From positions 1-64,000 of the forward strand of contig MKUN01000029.1 of assembly GCA_001897835.1 (NCBI GenBank): DNA of 64,000 nucleotides, read 5' to 3'. The notes under the pieces were generated by a model. The model was given only the letters and a program-made list of their open reading frames with translations. It did no database searches and had not been told where the DNA came from. How positions within the stretch are numbered: position 1 is the stretch's first letter; each line of letters begins with the position of its first letter. Shown here piece after piece: positions 52,910 through 62,423 of this stretch. The position numbers were made by a program, and so were the translations under genes. The DNA is from Bacteroidetes bacterium 46-16 (lineage in GTDB: Bacteria; Bacteroidota; Bacteroidia; Chitinophagales; Chitinophagaceae).

Positions 52910-52961
52910 ATTGAGTTATTGCTCTCCCTTCCCTCAAATGCAATATGGTAAGATATAGGCC

Positions 52962-52969
52962 CAAAGTTA
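52962..52969 (-). promoter_or_regulatory. -7 box for the PAS sensor gene
   Basis: TAACTTTG on the minus strand, 52 bp before the ATG. A -33 element is not clear. Confidence 0.4.
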
Positions 52970-53127
52970 AATAAAAGTTAAAGCCCAGCCAGTTATATAA
53001 GCTGCTTAACCAAGCTTTAACTATTAAAAATTAGCATATTTTTATATGCATGTAATATTACGAGCTGCAATCACAAAAATGCCTGTGGTCTATAACATTA
53101 AATTACATTTATTTTTTTAATACTATA

Positions 53128-53159
53128 CTTGTCTATAAATTATTTTGATTATACCTTTG
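53128..53159 (+). promoter_or_regulatory. Promoter of the exopolysaccharide operon
   Basis: CTTG (53128-53131) and TACCTTTG (53152-53159) are separated by 20 nt, a good match to the Bacteroidota consensus. It is the only clear promoter for the 10-kb gene cluster that follows. Confidence 0.65.
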
Positions 53160-53343
53160 CAGTATAAATTCTGTAGAGGAACGCAAGCCTGATTTCTTAA
53201 AGGCTCCCGGAATTATAAACAAAAACACTTTTATCTACCCTGCTAAATAATCGCACCTATGGTGTGGGCTGTTGCGTGCAATCATCCCAGCGGATCATTG
53301 TTTCGGAATAGTGCGTAATAAACATCATCATAAAACACTAGCC

Positions 53344-55731
53344 ATGCAGGGACAGCAACGGGCACAAAACGGTACCGGGAAACAAAGCCCCAAACGTGAA
53401 GATTTTGATATTAAAAAAGTACTGGCAAAAATAATCAGCAACTGGCCGCTCTATGCCATATGCCTTGTTATGGCGATAGCGCTTGGCTACCTGTACATGC
53501 GCTATAGCACGCCGGTGTATAAGATACATGCATCGGTATTGATAAAAGACGACAAAAAATCAGGTGCGCCGGATAATACAGAGCTCCTTGCAGACCTTGG
53601 CTTGTCATCAGGCGGAAAGAATGTAGATAACGAAGCAGAAATATTCAAAAGCCGCACGCTGATGCTGGATGTGGTAAAAGATCTGCAACTCAATGTGACG
53701 TACTATGTATCGGGCAATGTAAAGGTCGCAGAATCGTTCCGCAACCGCCCATTCAATATACGTTTCATCCCCTTGTTTGAAGATTCGATCAAAAACAAGT
53801 CATATAAATACCAGGTAAAGCTGCTGGGCAAAACAGATTTTGAAATAAGCAATGATGATAAAAGCTGGAAAGGGAAATGGGGCGATACTTTGCTGTTACC
53901 CCCCGGCCGTGTGATCGTTGAGCGCAGCTATTTCCCCTTCCTGAAAGGCATAAATGAATATACGGTAAACATAACCAGCTATAAGAACGCCGTAAAGAAA
54001 TACATGAGCGCACTGAGTGTGCAGATAGCCAATAAGCAGGCCAGCATAATAAACCTGACCCTGAATGAGGAAACACAGGAAAAAGGAGAGGCTATAGTAA
54101 ATAAGCTGATCAAAGTGTATATGCAGGCCAGTGTGGACGATAAGAACCAGATTGCCGACAGTACCATAGGCTTCATAGACAACCGCCTGCAACTGGTAGG
54201 TGAAGAACTGACGGATATAGAAAAGGAGATACAGAGCTTTAAACAAAATAACACGTTTACCGACCTTACTGAACAATCGAAAGTGCTGCTGAACAGTAAC
54301 CAGGATGTATTCAATGAACTATCCAAACAGGAGGTGCAGCTGAATATCATTACCTCGCTGGAGCAATACCTGAAAGATAACAATAACAGCCGCAGGATAG
54401 TGCCTGCATCGCTTACGATACAGAACGATGTGCTCAATAACTTCATCGACAAATACAACACCCTGCAACTGGAAAGGCAGCGTATGCTGGTAAGTAATAC
54501 CGAAGACAACCCGGTAGTAAAAAACTTTGACCAGCAACTTGACAACATAAAGGCCGACCTGATGGAAAGCATGGCTTCGGTAAAACGCAGCATGCAAGTG
54601 AGCGTTAACTCAATGCGTGAGCAGGCCGGGAATGTAAATGCCAAGTTGCGCCAACTGCCACCTAAAGAACGTATATACCTGGAATACTCGCGCCAGCAAA
54701 ATATAAAACAGGAGCTTTACCTCTTCCTGCTCAAAAAACGGGAGGAAACAGCTATATCGAAATCATCGACCATAGCTAATGCGCGTATCATAGACCCTGC
54801 GGCTGCTGATGAAGATCCCTTCAAACCCAAGCGCTCGTCGGTAATGATGATAGCATTGCTCCTGGGCTTGCTGGTACCATCAGCTATCGTTTATTTAAGA
54901 GAAGTGCTGAGCCATAAGATAAGCAGCAAGACCGATATCACGAGCGCTACAAGCATACCGATCATAGCAGAGATCGGCCATTTTGAGGGCGAAAATTCAA
55001 TAGCTGTAAGCAAAAACTCAACCACACCATTATCCGAACAATTCAGGGCACTGCGAACGAACCTGCAATTTACTATGACCACAGAGCGTGGTAAGACCCT
55101 AATGCTGACCTCAAGCATGAGTGGCGAAGGCAAATCTTTCGTAGCGATCAACCTGGCCATAACACTGGCCCTATCCGGCAAAAAAGTGGTATTGATGGAA
55201 CTGGACCTCAGGAAGCCTAAGATATCGAAGCACCTGGGACTTGACAGCAGGTATGGCTTCAGCAATTTCATCATCAAACAAGCTGAGTACAACCAGATAT
55301 TATTACCCTCGGGAATTGAGGACAGCATGTACGTGATACCATCGGGGCCCATACCACCTAACCCTGCGGAACTGTTGATGATGCCACGTGTAGAACAATT
55401 GTTCATGCAACTGAAACAGGATTTCGACTACATAATAATAGACAGTGCGCCTGTAGGGCTTGTGACAGATGCCCAGCTGCTGGCAAAATATGCAGATACA
55501 TCGCTTTACGTGATACGCCAGGGCTATACCCTGAAACCTCAGCTGCAAATACCCGAAAATATTGCCGCAGAAGAAAAAATGCAGCACCTGCATCTTGTAG
55601 TGAATGATGTGAAACTCAATTATGGGTATGGCTATGGATATGGCTACGGTTACGGGTATGGCTACGGATATGGTGGCTATGGCAATACCAATGGCAAAGA
55701 AAGCCGCCTGAAAAGATTCTTTAAGAAGTAG
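53344..55731 (+). CDS. Polysaccharide chain-length regulator / tyrosine autokinase (Wzc-like)
   Basis: 795 residues from the ATG MQGQQRAQNGTG; an upstream TTG would add 24 residues outside the family homology. An N-terminal Wzz domain (two membrane helices, about 36-55 and 545-565) encloses a long extracytoplasmic coiled-coil region. The cytoplasmic BY-kinase domain follows, with Walker A TSSMSGEGKSFVAI (about 589-602), Walker A' VVLMELDLRKPK and Walker B DYIIIDSAPVGL (about 695). The C-terminus carries nine tandem Gly-Tyr pairs (YGYGYG...), the expected autophosphorylated tail. It controls polymer length and export and lies at the head of the EPS operon. No Wza-type outer-membrane exporter is seen nearby. 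Confidence 0.93.
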   Translation: MQGQQRAQNGTGKQSPKREDFDIKKVLAKIISNWPLYAICLVMAIALGYLYMRYSTPVYKIHASVLIKDDKKSGAPDNTELLADLGLSSGGKNVDNEAEIFKSRTLMLDVVKDLQLNVTYYVSGNVKVAESFRNRPFNIRFIPLFEDSIKNKSYKYQVKLLGKTDFEISNDDKSWKGKWGDTLLLPPGRVIVERSYFPFLKGINEYTVNITSYKNAVKKYMSALSVQIANKQASIINLTLNEETQEKGEAIVNKLIKVYMQASVDDKNQIADSTIGFIDNRLQLVGEELTDIEKEIQSFKQNNTFTDLTEQSKVLLNSNQDVFNELSKQEVQLNIITSLEQYLKDNNNSRRIVPASLTIQNDVLNNFIDKYNTLQLERQRMLVSNTEDNPVVKNFDQQLDNIKADLMESMASVKRSMQVSVNSMREQAGNVNAKLRQLPPKERIYLEYSRQQNIKQELYLFLLKKREETAISKSSTIANARIIDPAAADEDPFKPKRSSVMMIALLLGLLVPSAIVYLREVLSHKISSKTDITSATSIPIIAEIGHFEGENSIAVSKNSTTPLSEQFRALRTNLQFTMTTERGKTLMLTSSMSGEGKSFVAINLAITLALSGKKVVLMELDLRKPKISKHLGLDSRYGFSNFIIKQAEYNQILLPSGIEDSMYVIPSGPIPPNPAELLMMPRVEQLFMQLKQDFDYIIIDSAPVGLVTDAQLLAKYADTSLYVIRQGYTLKPQLQIPENIAAEEKMQHLHLVVNDVKLNYGYGYGYGYGYGYGYGYGGYGNTNGKESRLKRFFKK

Positions 55732-55737
55732 CATGGC

Positions 55738-55761
55738 CCTGCGACCTTAAAAAGTTGCAGG
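55738..55761 (+). other. Intercistronic hairpin after the kinase gene
   Basis: CCTGCGAC (55738-55745) pairs with GTTGCAGG (55754-55761), one G-T wobble, around CTTAAAAA. It sits 6 bp after the kinase stop. No T-run follows, so it may stabilise or process the mRNA rather than terminate it. Confidence 0.5.
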
Positions 55762-55815
55762 CAAATGGTCAACAGCGGTATTTAACAACATTGTATTGTA
55801 TCATAAAAAAGGAAA

Positions 55816-57087
55816 GTGCATAAACGAAGGTCCTTAAAAACAAATTTCCTCTTTGCCCTGGCAGGCAATATGATATATATGGTCTGTCAATACCTTATCC
55901 TGATGCTATTCACTAAAAATTACGATAGCGGGATAGTGGGCGGCTACCTGTTTGCCATTGCCTTCGTTGCGCCTATTGTCATATCGGCTGATATGCAATT
56001 GCGCAGCTTTTATGTAACAGAAAAATCGCCTTCGTTGGGCTTTCAGGAATACCAGAGCTTTAGGATCATATCTAACACTATAGCACTACTGGTAGTGGTT
56101 ATCACCGCATATATACTACAACGGCAATTATTGCTAACCATAATACTTATTGGCGGTATAAAAATAATCGAGAACCAGGTAGACATGTACTATGCCTCTG
56201 TGCAGCGCATAGAAAGGATGGATTATATTTCCATATCGAAGACGATACGCGGCCTGATAACCCTGGTGATGGTATTCACTGGTATAAAGGCAGGCCTGCA
56301 GGTAGACACTATACTATTATTGTGGCTATCCTTATGGATCATTTTTTTGATCCTGGATGCGAATTTATCTTTAAAGATCAGCAAGCTGGGCAAACGTACC
56401 GGCAGTTTTTTCAAACTGCGGTCACTGGCAGCCATCCTGAAAATATGCATACCTGTGCTGATACTGCTGGTGGTATTCCAATATTATTCCAATTTCCCTA
56501 ATTACGTAGTAAAAGGTAAATTGGGGCTTTCGGCCCTTGCCATATTCGGTTCCATCATTTATTTCCGTTCCATAGGTGCCCAGATCATCAATCCTATGGG
56601 AGCGGTCATTGCCCCGCGGCTTTCCGACTACTGGCGCACTGAGCGTTATGCCGATTTCATCCACCTGCTGGTACGCACTACTTTCCTCGCCCTGTTACTG
56701 GGCCTTGCAGGCATAGTGGTCGCACTGCCTTTCGGCAGGCAAATACTGCAACTGGTCTATACCAAAGAATATGCACAACACTATATGCTGCTGGTACTGG
56801 TAATGGTATATTGCGTGCCCACCTATCTCTACGTATTCCTCGGCACGGCGCTAACCTGCCTGCGCGTTCACTGGATAAAAGTGCCTATCCACATTGTATC
56901 CTTCCTGGTACTGGCAGCACTTACCTATTGGCAGTACGCTACACTTACGCTCGACAGGCTCGTTATATACATGATCATTGCCGAATCACTGACATTCTTG
57001 TTATACACACTTTCGTTTATAGTTCTCTACAATAAAATAAAGGACAATGGGTTTGCTACAAAGGGCATATTTAAAAATATTAGCTAG
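55816..57087 (+). CDS. Polysaccharide flippase (Wzx-like, MATE/PST superfamily)
   Basis: 423 residues with 10-12 predicted membrane helices ([58 protein letters not shown]). The start is GTG, preceded by AAGGAAA as ribosome-binding site. Such proteins flip the undecaprenyl-linked repeat unit to the periplasm, where the polymerase encoded two genes later joins units. The 3' end overlaps the next gene by 41 bp. Confidence 0.87.
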   Translation: MHKRRSLKTNFLFALAGNMIYMVCQYLILMLFTKNYDSGIVGGYLFAIAFVAPIVISADMQLRSFYVTEKSPSLGFQEYQSFRIISNTIALLVVVITAYILQRQLLLTIILIGGIKIIENQVDMYYASVQRIERMDYISISKTIRGLITLVMVFTGIKAGLQVDTILLLWLSLWIIFLILDANLSLKISKLGKRTGSFFKLRSLAAILKICIPVLILLVVFQYYSNFPNYVVKGKLGLSALAIFGSIIYFRSIGAQIINPMGAVIAPRLSDYWRTERYADFIHLLVRTTFLALLLGLAGIVVALPFGRQILQLVYTKEYAQHYMLLVLVMVYCVPTYLYVFLGTALTCLRVHWIKVPIHIVSFLVLAALTYWQYATLTLDRLVIYMIIAESLTFLLYTLSFIVLYNKIKDNGFATKGIFKNIS

Positions 57088-57568
57088 GATTGCGCCACAA
57101 GCCTTTTATAAAAAGGTGGGGGTACGTGTAGGCAAGGGCACACGTATCATGGGCTCCTTGTATAAAATATTCAGCGAAGAGGCCTATTTGATCAGCATAG
57201 GTGAAGACTGCCTGTTATCCAGCGAGGTAACATTACTAACGCATGACGGATCGGTGGATGTGATCCGGAAAGAATTTCCGAAAGCAGACAGGATAAAGCC
57301 GGTAACCATAGGCAATAATGTGTTCATTGGTTACAGGACCATAGTTATGCCGGGGGTAACAATTGGCAATAACGTGGTAATAGGCGCAGGGTCGGTCGTG
57401 AATAAGGATGTGCCTTCTGATACAGTATACGCCGGCGTACCGGCAAAATTCATTAAGACCATAGCTGAATATAAAAAGACGATAATACCCCAACTAACAG
57501 AACTGAAACACCTAAGCCAAAAAGAAAAAAAGAAAGCCCTGTTAAAGCATTTCGGAAAAGAGCGCTGA
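57047..57568 (+). CDS. Left-handed beta-helix O-acyltransferase
   Basis: 173 residues. Hexapeptide repeats are clear in [81 protein letters not shown], a typical sugar or lipid O-acetyltransferase of the WbbJ/Vat group. It probably decorates the polysaccharide repeat. Its ATG lies inside the flippase gene and its TGA overlaps the next ATG (TGATG), so translation is coupled in both directions. Confidence 0.9.
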   Translation: MGLLQRAYLKILARIAPQAFYKKVGVRVGKGTRIMGSLYKIFSEEAYLISIGEDCLLSSEVTLLTHDGSVDVIRKEFPKADRIKPVTIGNNVFIGYRTIVMPGVTIGNNVVIGAGSVVNKDVPSDTVYAGVPAKFIKTIAEYKKTIIPQLTELKHLSQKEKKKALLKHFGKER

Positions 57569-58899
57569 TGTCGTATAGTAACAGGATATTGATCGCCATA
57601 CTCACCATGACAGCATCCATAACGCTGTTCCTGTATGCACCTGCTGCACGCAGCGAGGCCTATTCGGCTTATGTTTGCCTGCTGTCGGGGCTTTGCATAT
57701 ACCTTAATGTAAAATATTCGGTGCGTGGCTTATGGTCGGCAAGCTCTGTGTTCATTATCATTTTCTGGTGTTTTCACTTTGGTGTTATCTTGTCGAATGC
57801 CGCCGGGCTGAATATAGCCTCAGCTACGGGCAATGATATATTCTGGCGCTGGATAGACAGTCCGTACTATACTAAGGCCGAAGGGATGGCACTCATTGGT
57901 ATCGCAGCATTCAGCTTTATTACCATGCTGAGATCGAAGCAGGTAGCTGAGGAAGATGAAGAAAGTGGAGATCTGCAATCATCGCCCTATTACCGTCCTC
58001 TGCGGGTGCTTGCATACACCCTGCTGCTGGGTGGCATAGGCGGCTGGTTTTACATCATGCTGAGCATGGGTGGTGTCACTGCATTATTTGCAGGCTATGC
58101 ATTTTACCTTAGGTTCATTGAGAATTACTCTTTTATTTCTACCATATACTGGGCCATTGGTGTGGGGCTCGCCATACTTGGGGTAATAAATGACTGGCGA
58201 AAAATACGTATTGGTATTTTTATTTTCCTGGGCTGGAGCTTAATTGCATTTGTGATGGGCCTCAGGGGCGAAGTGCTTTATCCCACCTGTGCTTTCCTGG
58301 TTACCTACTCACGGCAAACGAAATTACCTGAGAATGCGAAGTTGTTCGTGATACCCGTCGTATTGCTGTCTCTTATTTCATTTGTGCGGGTGTACAGGGT
58401 GGATGAACAGGTAAATTCCGATAGCTTTAATCCAATATATGGATTGCTGGAACTTGGCGGCTCCTTACAAACAGTAGTGATAGCAGAGGAATGGGTACAC
58501 AATGGAACTGACCACTTTCGCTACGGGGAAACACTGCTGGCCCCCTTCGACCGGCTGCTGGATAAAATAATCTTAGCAAACAGGGCAGAAGGTGATAAAG
58601 ACCTAAGGCTTATGAATGTGGCCATGAGCGAACGTAATGGCCCCTATGGCTTTTCACCAATAGCGGAAGGCTATATCAACCTGGGGGCTATGGGCGTCAT
58701 CATACTGATGATGCTGTTGTCCATACTGCTTAACTATTTTGACACAAAACCGGTAGGAATTATTACCGACCCGCTTACCGGTGGTATCACCTTTATTTTA
58801 TTTACGTTCGTCAGGAACTCATTCTCACATATACCGGGACAGACCTTATTACTGGCGGCAATCATCATGATAACATATGGAATATTCAGAAAACGATAA
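57568..58899 (+). CDS. Oligosaccharide repeat-unit polymerase (Wzy-like)
   Basis: 443 residues with about twelve membrane helices, beginning ILIAILTMTASITLFLYAPAARSEA. A large periplasmic loop (about 285-365) contains GPYGFSPIAEGYINLGAMG, a pattern seen in O-antigen and EPS polymerases. Sequence identity in this group is low, so position in the operon supports the call. It overlaps the next gene by 23 bp. Confidence 0.8.
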   Translation: MSYSNRILIAILTMTASITLFLYAPAARSEAYSAYVCLLSGLCIYLNVKYSVRGLWSASSVFIIIFWCFHFGVILSNAAGLNIASATGNDIFWRWIDSPYYTKAEGMALIGIAAFSFITMLRSKQVAEEDEESGDLQSSPYYRPLRVLAYTLLLGGIGGWFYIMLSMGGVTALFAGYAFYLRFIENYSFISTIYWAIGVGLAILGVINDWRKIRIGIFIFLGWSLIAFVMGLRGEVLYPTCAFLVTYSRQTKLPENAKLFVIPVVLLSLISFVRVYRVDEQVNSDSFNPIYGLLELGGSLQTVVIAEEWVHNGTDHFRYGETLLAPFDRLLDKIILANRAEGDKDLRLMNVAMSERNGPYGFSPIAEGYINLGAMGVIILMMLLSILLNYFDTKPVGIITDPLTGGITFILFTFVRNSFSHIPGQTLLLAAIIMITYGIFRKR

Positions 58900-59995
58900 G
58901 AAGAGGGTGCTGCATATATTCGGCATTCTTAACAGGGGTGGTGCAGAAACAAGGACCCTTGAGTTCATGCGGCGCAATAAAGACGCACCGGTGATATTTG
59001 ACTTTATTGTGCTCACAGGGGCAAGAGGTGTGCTGGATGATGATTTCAGGCAGGTGATAAAGGGCGACATTAATTATATACGTCTTAACCGTTCCTTCTT
59101 CTTCAAATACATTAAGCTGCTGCGCAAAAATAAATATGATGCGGTACACTCACATGTACTGATGGTATCTGCTGTATTTTTAATGATAGCCTGGTTTACA
59201 GGTGTACCAGTGCGCATCGCTCACCTGAGAAGTACGGGCAAAAGCGCAAAGTCAAAACTGCGAAAATTAAGAGACCTGTTTTTGAAAAGTATGATGCTAC
59301 GCTTTGCAACCAACATTGTAACCGTTTCAGAAAGTGTAGCGAAAGCGATATTTAGTGAAAATTACAATAAGCAAAGAAAAATAAAGGTGATCTATAATGG
59401 CTTTGCATTGATAGAGAATAAGTCAGTAAAAAGTAATAGAAAAGTTAAAATTGGGCATATAGGTCGCTTTGACCCTTCCAAAAACCACATGTTCCTGTCT
59501 GAGATATATAGCATGATCTGTGAGGAAGACCCCGATGTAACATGTTCAATGACCGGGAAACTCGACAACAATATCTACCCTGTTGTTGCCAACTCCCTAA
59601 AAAGATGGAGCGATACGGGCCGGGTGATCATCCAGAGCGAGAACAGTAATATACCCGGCGAACTCAACACCTATGACATCCTGGTAACTACGAGCCTCTG
59701 GGAAGGCCTGCCCGGGGCCATTATTGAAGCCTTATCGGCAGGAGTACCTGTGCTGGCAAGCGGCATAGAACCAAATAAAGAAGTAGCCTCAAAAATGAAT
59801 GGTGTTACAATAGTAGAAGGCTGGGATAAAAATGAGTGGAAAAAACAAGTTTTAACACTTATTAAAGAAGTGCGTAACGCAGACAAGCAGGATACCGTAA
59901 AACGGCTGCAGGCTTCATTTTTAGTCAGTCCGTTCTATTACAAGAACACTGATAACGAAATGTTAAAAATCTATGGCATAAAAGGCGTTTCATAG
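58877..59995 (+). CDS. GT4-family glycosyltransferase
   Basis: 372 residues with GT-B fold. The N-terminal half has FGILNRGGAETRTLEFMRRN and DAVHSHVLMVSAV. The C-terminal half has VKIGHIGRFDPSKNH, DILVTTSLWEGLPGAIIEALSAGVPVLAS with the Glu-x7-Glu motif of retaining GT4 enzymes. It adds one sugar of the repeat unit from a nucleotide donor at the inner membrane face. Confidence 0.9.
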   Translation: MEYSENDKKRVLHIFGILNRGGAETRTLEFMRRNKDAPVIFDFIVLTGARGVLDDDFRQVIKGDINYIRLNRSFFFKYIKLLRKNKYDAVHSHVLMVSAVFLMIAWFTGVPVRIAHLRSTGKSAKSKLRKLRDLFLKSMMLRFATNIVTVSESVAKAIFSENYNKQRKIKVIYNGFALIENKSVKSNRKVKIGHIGRFDPSKNHMFLSEIYSMICEEDPDVTCSMTGKLDNNIYPVVANSLKRWSDTGRVIIQSENSNIPGELNTYDILVTTSLWEGLPGAIIEALSAGVPVLASGIEPNKEVASKMNGVTIVEGWDKNEWKKQVLTLIKEVRNADKQDTVKRLQASFLVSPFYYKNTDNEMLKIYGIKGVS

Positions 59996-60022
59996 TATAA
60001 ACAGAAATAAAAAACAAATTTT

Positions 60023-60057
60023 ACAGTCCGTTACCAACCCCCTGGGTAATTTACTGT
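60023..60057 (+). other. Intercistronic hairpin before the second glycosyltransferase
   Basis: ACAGT-ccg-TTACC (60023-60035) pairs with GGTAA-ttt-ACTGT (60045-60057) with a 3x3 internal loop, 15 bp before the next ATG. This is one of two gaps in an otherwise overlapping operon. Confidence 0.5.
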
Positions 60058-60072
60058 TACATATAGAGAGAC

Positions 60073-61257
60073 ATGAACACCAAAACAGTAAATATCATTT
60101 TAGAGTTCAGGTTTTATAAAGATGACAGCGGGCATATCTATACCGATGCATCTTTCGACTACCTGTTCTGGCAAAGATACCTTATGGTGTTTGACGAGGT
60201 GCGTATCATAGCCCGTGCAAAACCTGTTTCACAAGCAGATATAGCCGGTAACTGGAAAAAAGTAACAGGGCCCAAAGTATCTTTTACTGCTATACCCTAC
60301 TATCATGGCGTAGCAGACCTGGTAAAGAACATGCCTGCCGTAATTAAAGAGATAAAAAAGATCGTGGCAGGTGACAACAACCCCTATATATTGCGCATGC
60401 CTTCGATAATAGGCGTGCTTTTCTTTATCAGCAGCCGGGATATGGGCCGCAGGGCATACGGCATAGAAATGGTAGGTGATCCTGAAGAAGTATTTGCTTC
60501 GCTGCCTGCCCTGTACAGGCCCCTTGGTGGTATGTTCGTAAGAAGGACACGTGCTATAATACGGCGTGCGAAAGCTGCAGCATATGTGGAGCGCGCGGTA
60601 TTGCCAAAAAAATATCCTGTAGCAGTTGGTGTGCAATCTTATTTCTTTTCCAGCATCAACCTGCCAGAGCACAGCATATTATCAGGTGCAAAGAAGAAAA
60701 ATAATCACAAAGCATTACACATACTGTCCATAGGTATTATGGACCAGATGTATAAAGGACCTGATATATTGCTGCAAGCCCTTGCCATCTGTAAAGAAAA
60801 AGGTTTCCCTTTCCATATGGTATGGATAGGTGGCGGCCTGAACCTCGAAAAAGTAAAACAAATGGCCCAAGAGCTTGGGATAGGTAATACGGTATCCTTC
60901 ATGGGCACAGTAACGGAGCGGGACAAGATAGAAGCAGAAATGGACAGTTCTGATCTCTTTGTACTTGCATCGAGAACCGAAGGCCTGCCCCGGGCAATGA
61001 TAGAAGCAATGGCACGTGGCCTTGCCTGTATTGGCTCAAAAGTGGGTGGCATACCAGAACTGCTGGATGGGGAATATCTTTTTGAAAAGGAGAACTACAA
61101 ACAACTGGCAGAGCTGATCATGAAGGTAGGCGAAGACGAAAGCAAACTGGCCAGCATGTCGGTAAAAAATTTAGAAACAGCAAAAAGATATACGAACAGC
61201 CGGCTGGATAAAGAGCGCAGCGGATTTTATTCAACCGTATTAAAAGCCAGTATATGA
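60073..61257 (+). CDS. GT4-family glycosyltransferase
   Basis: 394 residues. GT-B C-terminal motifs are HILSIGIMDQMYKGPDILLQALAIC, VWIGGGLNLEKVKQMAQELGIGNTVSFMG and LFVLASRTEGLPRAMIEAMARGLACIGSKVGGIPELL, with the Glu-x7-Glu pair. The N-terminal half is divergent (FYKDDSGHIYTDASFDYLFWQRYL) and lacks the usual glycine-rich acceptor loop. It overlaps the next glycosyltransferase gene by 4 bp (ATGA). Confidence 0.88.
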   Translation: MNTKTVNIILEFRFYKDDSGHIYTDASFDYLFWQRYLMVFDEVRIIARAKPVSQADIAGNWKKVTGPKVSFTAIPYYHGVADLVKNMPAVIKEIKKIVAGDNNPYILRMPSIIGVLFFISSRDMGRRAYGIEMVGDPEEVFASLPALYRPLGGMFVRRTRAIIRRAKAAAYVERAVLPKKYPVAVGVQSYFFSSINLPEHSILSGAKKKNNHKALHILSIGIMDQMYKGPDILLQALAICKEKGFPFHMVWIGGGLNLEKVKQMAQELGIGNTVSFMGTVTERDKIEAEMDSSDLFVLASRTEGLPRAMIEAMARGLACIGSKVGGIPELLDGEYLFEKENYKQLAELIMKVGEDESKLASMSVKNLETAKRYTNSRLDKERSGFYSTVLKASI

Positions 61258-62423
61258 AAGTACTGCATCTTATAAAAACAGGCGTTGGGGCTACATGGGC
61301 TTACAGGCAGGTGCGTGTGCTGGCAGCACAGGGTGCCGATGTAGCTGTGTGCCTGCCTGAAGGTAAGATGGCAGATAAGTATACAGCTGATGGCGTTGAA
61401 GTATTCAATTTTGAATTTTCCCTGGCACCGCATAAACTCCTGTCATCTTTCAGGTCTTTTAAAAAGATCATTAAGACCTGCAAGCCTGATATCATACACA
61501 GTCACTTCCTGATCACGACTTTATTTGCAAGGCTGTACAGGATGTTCTACAAGATGGATATACCCCTGGTGTTCCAGGTACCCGGGCCGCTGCACCTTGA
61601 ACATTTTATCTTCCGCAACGCAGACCTTATAACCAGCAATAATAATGATAGGTGGATAGCATCCTGCAAATGGACGCAGGATAAATATATATTGAGCGGT
61701 ATCGCCAATAACCGGGTGTTCCTTTCTTATTACGGTACCGACCTGTCCTTTATTCAAAAACACCCCAAAGGAAAATTGAGGAGCGTGCTTGGCCTTAAAG
61801 AGGATGACTTCATTATTGCCATGGTAGCCTATATGTACAAGCCTAAAAAATACATAGGACAAAAGGTAGGCATCAAAGGCCATGAAGATTTTTTCAAGGC
61901 CATGGCAAAGTGTATAGAACAGGATAATAAGATAAAAGCGATCATAATAGGCGGCGCATGGGACGGGGCCATGGATTACGAGCTGAAGCTTATGGAAATG
62001 GGCAAGAAATACTGCGGAGATAATATATATTTCATGGGGTCGAGGAATGACGTACCTGAGCTTTACTCTGACATAGACCTTGTAGTACACCCTTCTTACA
62101 GCGAGAACCTGGGCGGGGCAGCAGAATCATTGCTGCTTGAAGTACCTACCATAGCCAGTAATGTTGGCGGCTTGCCTGATATTGTGATACCCGGTGTGAC
62201 CGGGTACCTTGTAAATCCAGCCGCACCGGCAGAAATAACCGATTGTGCTATGAATGCCCGCAAAAATTACACCGTGGCGAAAGAGATGGCGCTTCGCGGA
62301 AGAAAAATGCTTTTCACCGTATTGGACGTGAACAACACGGGTAAGGAGATCTACCATATTTATAACAACATACTAAATAATAAACAGCTCGATCATGTAC
62401 CTGTTTTTCAAAAGACTGTTTGA
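61254..62423 (+). CDS. GT4-family glycosyltransferase
   Basis: 389 residues. The N-terminus has VLHLIKTGVGATWAYRQVRVLAAQGADVAV and DIIHSHFLITTLFARLYRM. The C-terminal domain has IIIGGAWDGAMDYELKL, DIYFMGSR-type NIYFMGSRNDVPELYSDIDLVVHPSYSENLGGAAESLLLEVPTIASNVGGLPDIV. The residue at the second Glu of the usual pair is shifted (ENLGGAAESLLLE). It overlaps the sugar-phosphate transferase gene by 29 bp. Confidence 0.88.
   Translation: MKVLHLIKTGVGATWAYRQVRVLAAQGADVAVCLPEGKMADKYTADGVEVFNFEFSLAPHKLLSSFRSFKKIIKTCKPDIIHSHFLITTLFARLYRMFYKMDIPLVFQVPGPLHLEHFIFRNADLITSNNNDRWIASCKWTQDKYILSGIANNRVFLSYYGTDLSFIQKHPKGKLRSVLGLKEDDFIIAMVAYMYKPKKYIGQKVGIKGHEDFFKAMAKCIEQDNKIKAIIIGGAWDGAMDYELKLMEMGKKYCGDNIYFMGSRNDVPELYSDIDLVVHPSYSENLGGAAESLLLEVPTIASNVGGLPDIVIPGVTGYLVNPAAPAEITDCAMNARKNYTVAKEMALRGRKMLFTVLDVNNTGKEIYHIYNNILNNKQLDHVPVFQKTV

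Larger units (their letters stand above)
52910..53343. other. Intergenic region with EPS promoter and long leader
   Basis: Holds the -7 box for the sensor gene on the minus strand (TAACTTTG, 52969-52962) and the EPS promoter on the plus strand (53128-53159). The predicted EPS leader runs from about 53164 to 53343 and contains three hairpins: AGCCT/AGGCT (53186-53205), CACC-TAT-GGTG (about 53244-53254) and CAATCATCC/GGATCATTG (53279-53300, one mismatch). Confidence 0.55.

Noticed and set aside
53164-53230. Cyclic-di-GMP riboswitch in the EPS leader
   Set aside because: GGAACGCAAGCC resembles a fragment of the class I core, but the receptor helices and the tetraloop contact are not there.
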